Origin: Microbispora amethystogenes
GTDB taxonomy: Bacteria; Actinomycetota; Actinomycetes; Streptosporangiales; Streptosporangiaceae
DNA length: 64,000 nt
Direction of reading: 5' to 3'
Assembly: GCF_016863015.1 (NCBI RefSeq)
Contig: NZ_BOOB01000007.1
Span: forward strand, 1 to 64,000
Numbering within the stretch: position 1 is the stretch's first letter; the number at the start of each line of letters is the position of its first letter. Under the pieces are notes generated by a model. That model worked only from the letters and a program-made list of their open reading frames with translations, was not told the origin of the DNA and made no database searches. Shown here in pieces: positions 55,303 to 64,000 of this stretch. A program made the position numbers and the translations under genes.

Positions 55303-55611
55303 TTAGAGCTTGATCGAGATGTCGACACCGGCGGGAAGGTCGAGACGCATGAGCGAGTCGACCGTCTTCGGCGTCGGGTCGATGATGTCAATCAGCCGCT
55401 TGTGCGTACGCATCTCAAAGTGCTCGCGGCTGTCCTTGTACTTGTGCGGCGACCGGATGACGCAGTACACGTTCTTCTCGGTCGGCAGCGGCACCGGGCC
55501 AGCGACCTTGGCGCCGGTCCGCGTCACCGTCTCGACGATCTTCTTGGCCGAGCTGTCGATGACCTCGTGGTCATACGCCTTGAGCCGGATGCGGATCTTC
55601 TGTCCCGCCAT
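55303..55611 (-). CDS. rpsJ: 30S ribosomal protein S10
   Basis: A 102-residue protein, also the NusE antitermination factor: [40 protein letters not shown] and [23 protein letters not shown] 55611 gives exact family length; an in-frame ATG 14 codons upstream adds residues not found in the family. It opens the S10 operon. Confidence 0.98.
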   Translation of the reverse strand: MAGQKIRIRLKAYDHEVIDSSAKKIVETVTRTGAKVAGPVPLPTEKNVYCVIRSPHKYKDSREHFEMRTHKRLIDIIDPTPKTVDSLMRLDLPAGVDISIKL

Positions 55612-55857
55612 AATGGCCTCGGTGTCCTTCGCTGTCGTCCTATAAAGCTTCACGCGGCCTGGTGCCGCAGGTCGTTTTCCACGCGACCGACGTTCCGGAG
55701 CCCGTCCGGTGTTCCGTGATCTGGCAGTGGCTTCGGTCGAAGTGCGGCCGAAAGCACTGCGAGATCACGGTCTCGTCGTCCGTGGGGGGCCGTCTCCGGC
55801 CCCTCCGTGGTGCGGCGGCCAGGCCCTCAGGGACCCGACCGCCGCCCAGCGGTGCTA
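55612..55857 (-). other. tuf-rpsJ intergenic region
   Basis: These 246 bp hold the tuf 3' end signals and the S10 operon promoter. A hairpin GGGGCC-gtctcc-GGCCCC (55786-55803) and an imperfect GGCGG...CCGCC hairpin (about 55815-55844) may terminate tuf. TTTATA on the minus strand close to the rpsJ start is a weak -10 candidate. No gene is seen. Confidence 0.4.
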
Positions 55858-57051
55858 CTACTTGATGATCTTCGTCACGCGGCCGGCGCCGACGGTGCGG
55901 CCACCCTCGCGGATCGCGAACTTGAGGCCGTCCTCCATCGCGATCGGCTGGATGAGCTGGACGGTCATCTCGGTGTTGTCACCGGGCATGACCATCTCGG
56001 TGCCCTCCGGCAGGTTCACGACACCGGTCACGTCCGTGGTACGGAAGTAGAACTGCGGCCGGTAGTTGTTGAAGAACGGCGTGTGGCGGCCGCCCTCGTC
56101 CTTGGACAGGATGTAGACCTGCGCCTCGAACTCGGTGTGCGGGGTCGTGGTGCCCGGCTTGATGACACACTGACCGCGCTCGACGTCCTCGCGCTTGATG
56201 CCGCGGAGGAGCAGACCGACGTTGTCACCGGCCTGGCCCTCGTCAAGGAGCTTGCGGAACATCTCGACACCGGTGACGGTGGTCGTGGTGCTCTTCTCCT
56301 TGATGCCGATGATGTCGACGGTCTCGTTGACCTTGACGATACCGCGCTCGATACGGCCGGTGACGACCGTGCCGCGACCGGTGATCGAGAACACGTCCTC
56401 GATCGGCATGAGGAACGGCTTGTCGGTGTCACGAACCGGCTCGGGGACGTTCTCGTCCACGGCGTTCATGAGCTCGATGATCGAGTCGCCCCACTTCTCG
56501 TCGCCCTCGAGCGCCTTGAGCGCGGAGACGCGCACGACCGGCAGGTCGTCGCCCGGGAACTCCTGGGCGGACAGCAGCTCGCGGACCTCGAGCTCGACGA
56601 GCTCCAGGATCTCCTCGTCGTCGACCATGTCGGCCTTGTTGAGGGCCACGACGATGTAGGGAACGCCGACCTGGCGGGCCAGGAGGACGTGCTCCTTCGT
56701 CTGCGGCATCGGGCCGTCGGTCGCCGCGACCACCAGGATCGCGCCGTCCATCTGGGCGGCACCGGTGATCATGTTCTTCACGTAGTCGGCGTGACCGGGG
56801 CAGTCCACGTGGGCGTAGTGGCGCTTCTCGGTCTGGTACTCGACGTGCGCGATGGAGATGGTGATTCCGCGAGCCTTCTCCTCGGGCGCCTTGTCGATCT
56901 TGTCGAACGGGGTCGCCTCGTTGAGCTGCGGGAAACGGTCGTGAAGCACCTTGGTGATCGCCGCGGTCAGAGTGGTCTTGCCGTGGTCGATGTGCCCAAT
57001 GGTGCCGATGTTCACGTGCGGCTTGTTCCGCTCGAACTTGGCCTTGGCCAC
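55858..57051 (-). CDS. tuf: Elongation factor Tu
   Basis: A 397-residue GTPase that brings aminoacyl-tRNA to the ribosome. G1 is [18 protein letters not shown]3 [21 protein letters not shown]4 [15 protein letters not shown] (NKAD); domain 2 has [20 protein letters not shown] and domain 3 [20 protein letters not shown]. Length is standard. It is the last gene of rpsL-rpsG-fusA-tuf, 97 bp after fusA with a strong stem-loop in the gap. TTGCAA and GAATCT, 16 bp apart in that gap, may be an additional tuf promoter. Confidence 0.98.
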   Translation of the reverse strand: MAKAKFERNKPHVNIGTIGHIDHGKTTLTAAITKVLHDRFPQLNEATPFDKIDKAPEEKARGITISIAHVEYQTEKRHYAHVDCPGHADYVKNMITGAAQMDGAILVVAATDGPMPQTKEHVLLARQVGVPYIVVALNKADMVDDEEILELVELEVRELLSAQEFPGDDLPVVRVSALKALEGDEKWGDSIIELMNAVDENVPEPVRDTDKPFLMPIEDVFSITGRGTVVTGRIERGIVKVNETVDIIGIKEKSTTTTVTGVEMFRKLLDEGQAGDNVGLLLRGIKREDVERGQCVIKPGTTTPHTEFEAQVYILSKDEGGRHTPFFNNYRPQFYFRTTDVTGVVNLPEGTEMVMPGDNTEMTVQLIQPIAMEDGLKFAIREGGRTVGAGRVTKIIK

Positions 57052-57109
57052 TGGTCTGTCTCCTTAGAGATTCTGACTTGACTTGCGTCTTGCAACTCAG
57101 GCTGTGCCC

Positions 57110-57133
57110 GGCGGAGGGATCACTCCCTCCGCC
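57110..57133 (-). other. Perfect stem-loop between fusA and tuf
   Basis: GGCGGAGGGA (57110-57119) and TCCCTCCGCC (57124-57133) enclose a TCAC tetraloop, 15 bp after the fusA stop. There is no U-tract. It may be a partial terminator or a processing or stability element that lets tuf be expressed apart from fusA. Confidence 0.75.
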
Positions 57134-57148
57134 GTGCACCGAGCGGAA

Positions 57149-59248
<2,100 letters not shown>

Positions 59249-59281
59249 TTCTTCGCGTCCTTAACTCGTCGTCGGTGCTCA

Positions 59282-59752
59282 CTACCAGCGGTAGTGGGCG
59301 AAGGCCTTGTTGGACTCGGCCATCTTGTGCGTGTCCTCGCGCCGCTTGACGCTGGCGCCGAGGCCGTTGCTCGCGTCGAGGAGCTCGTTCATGAGTCGCT
59401 CGGTCATGGTCTTCTCGCGGCGCGCCCGGGAGTACTGGACGAGCCAGCGCAGGGCCAGCGTGGTGCTGCGCGAGGCCTTCACCTCGACGGGCACCTGGTA
59501 GGTGGCGCCACCGACACGGCGGCTCTTCACCTCGAGCGTCGGGCGGACGTTGTCGAGGGCCCGCTTCAGGGTGACGACCGGGTCGTTGCCGGTCTTGTCC
59601 TTGCAGCCCTCGAGAGCGCCGTAGACGATCGACTGCGCGAGGGAGCGCTTGCCGTCCAGGAGAACCTTGTTGATGAGCGCGGTGACCAGCGGCGAGTTGT
59701 GCACCGGGTCAGCGACCAGCTGGCGGCGGCCAGGGGAACCCTTGCGCGGCAT
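59282..59752 (-). CDS. rpsG: 30S ribosomal protein S7
   Basis: A 156-residue 30S head protein that regulates the str operon in E. coli: [60 protein letters not shown] and the C-terminal [23 protein letters not shown] 59752 lies one base after the rpsL stop region; longer starts overlap rpsL. Length is exact. Confidence 0.98.
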   Translation of the reverse strand: MPRKGSPGRRQLVADPVHNSPLVTALINKVLLDGKRSLAQSIVYGALEGCKDKTGNDPVVTLKRALDNVRPTLEVKSRRVGGATYQVPVEVKASRSTTLALRWLVQYSRARREKTMTERLMNELLDASNGLGASVKRREDTHKMAESNKAFAHYRW

Positions 59753-59753
59753 G

Positions 59754-60128
<375 letters not shown>

Positions 60129-60575
60129 CGCGTCTCCGTTTCGTGCCTAGCCGGTGATACGTCGTCCCGATCCTGGCGATGCCGCCCCTCACGGGTTTGC
60201 AGGTGCTGCCGGTGTCATGACCTGCGGATTTTCCATCCCCGCCGACCCACGCGCTCGGGCGTGTCGCGCTCTGCGCACGCCACACCCGGACAGACCCGGT
60301 CGATCTGGAGGATTCACACGGCGCCCCCGCCCGCCTCCCACAAGGGAGAACGGCTGTCAAGCGCACGCATGCGAGCCCACGAACCCATGGGCACGAAGGA
60401 AAAGACTACCCAGCGGTTCGCAAGTCGTCAAAACGACCGCCGCCGGATCGTCGGGTCCGTGTCATGGTTCCCGCCGCCTGCCTGCAGGCAGACAGCCAGA
60501 GGGCTCGGGAAGAGTGTACTCGCCCGCCACCCCTTCCCTCGCCATTTCCGCCCACCCCACGCGGCTTTCGGCCAC
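60129..60575. other. rpsL leader and rpoC-rpsL intergenic region
   Basis: No gene is seen. On the minus strand it contains, from right to left: a 14-bp palindrome CTGCCTGCAGGCAG (60478-60491), the rpsL promoter (60403-60431), and a leader of about 270 nt without an obvious ribosome site until near rpsL. The long leader could carry control structures; none was recognised. Confidence 0.5.
60403..60431 (-). promoter_or_regulatory. rpsL (str operon) promoter
   Basis: On the minus strand TTGACG (60426-60431) and TAGTCT (60403-60408) are exactly 17 bp apart, and GTCGTTT precedes the -35. This closely matches the rplM promoter at 30815-30843. Confidence 0.88.
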
Positions 60576-60616
60576 AAACCCAAACCGCCCGGGGAGCGGG
60601 TGCTCTCCGGGCGGTT
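60576..60616 (-). terminator. rpoC terminator
   Basis: AACCGCCCGGGGAGC (60583-60597) pairs with GCTCTCCGGGCGGTT (60602-60616) around GGGT, with one G-U. On the minus strand it is followed by TTTGGGTTTG. It ends the rpoB-rpoC unit before the str operon promoter. Confidence 0.85.
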
Positions 60617-60644
60617 CGGTGTTCGGGACTCAGCTGCCGGTGAC

Positions 60645-64000
<3,356 letters not shown>

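Overview
The window is about 64 kb of high-GC actinobacterial chromosome. Many GTG starts, ATGA/GTGA stop-start overlaps, a groES-groEL1 operon with a CIRCE operator, DUF5319, DUF389 and DUF1707 proteins, a zinc-type S14 and a class F sortase all fit an actinomycete. A Streptosporangiales-like source (Streptosporangium/Nonomuraea/Microbispora relatives) is my inference from overall protein character. Most of the window is core, syntenic chromosome, with a few accessory pockets.

Left part (1-30.7 kb). guaB3-guaB (GMP synthesis) read leftward from an insulated promoter. To their right lie a TrmB/LuxR-type regulator, DUF5319, an ECF sigma factor of the SigD/ShbA type and, overlapping its stop codon, a 71-residue gene that looks like only the sigma-binding part of the anti-sigma factor RsdA. 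Next come a secreted beta-helix protein with a tandem pentapeptide repeat, groES-groEL1, a divergent epimerase/MarR pair, a THUMP-like methyltransferase and a coiled-coil protein. The t6A and cell-wall cluster follows: tsaD-rimI-tsaB, a class F sortase with a secreted partner, tsaE, an alpha/beta hydrolase, alr, nnrD, acpS. Then on the plus strand come coaA, DUF389 and two complete ABC-2 transporters with all genes overlapping by 4 bp. A decayed SDR gene end and a VapBC module sit between these and glmM-rpsI-rplM.

Middle part (30.9-37 kb). Three plus-strand surface genes: a CAP-domain protein and two adjacent membrane proteins (387 and 1325 residues). The two share one architecture: Pro/Gly-rich cytoplasmic arm, one membrane helix, and a related two-cysteine extracytoplasmic domain. 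This is the least explained part of the window.

Right part (37-64 kb). truA and the long minus-strand transcription/translation block: rplQ, rpoA, rpsD, rpsK, rpsM, rpmJ, infA, a DUF1707 protein, map, adk, secY, the spc and S10 operons, tuf, fusA, rpsG, rpsL and the 3' part of rpoC, which runs off the window.

Regulatory texture. Nine plus-strand genes have a -10-like TANNNT or similar hexamer usually 6-7 nt before the start codon and no convincing Shine-Dalgarno, suggesting leaderless mRNAs. The rplM and rpsL promoters share an extended motif around -35. Strong GC stem-loops, mostly without U-tracts, sit in many intercistronic gaps of the ribosomal block and of groESL. No tRNA, rRNA, CRISPR array, insertion sequence, prophage or origin was recognised.
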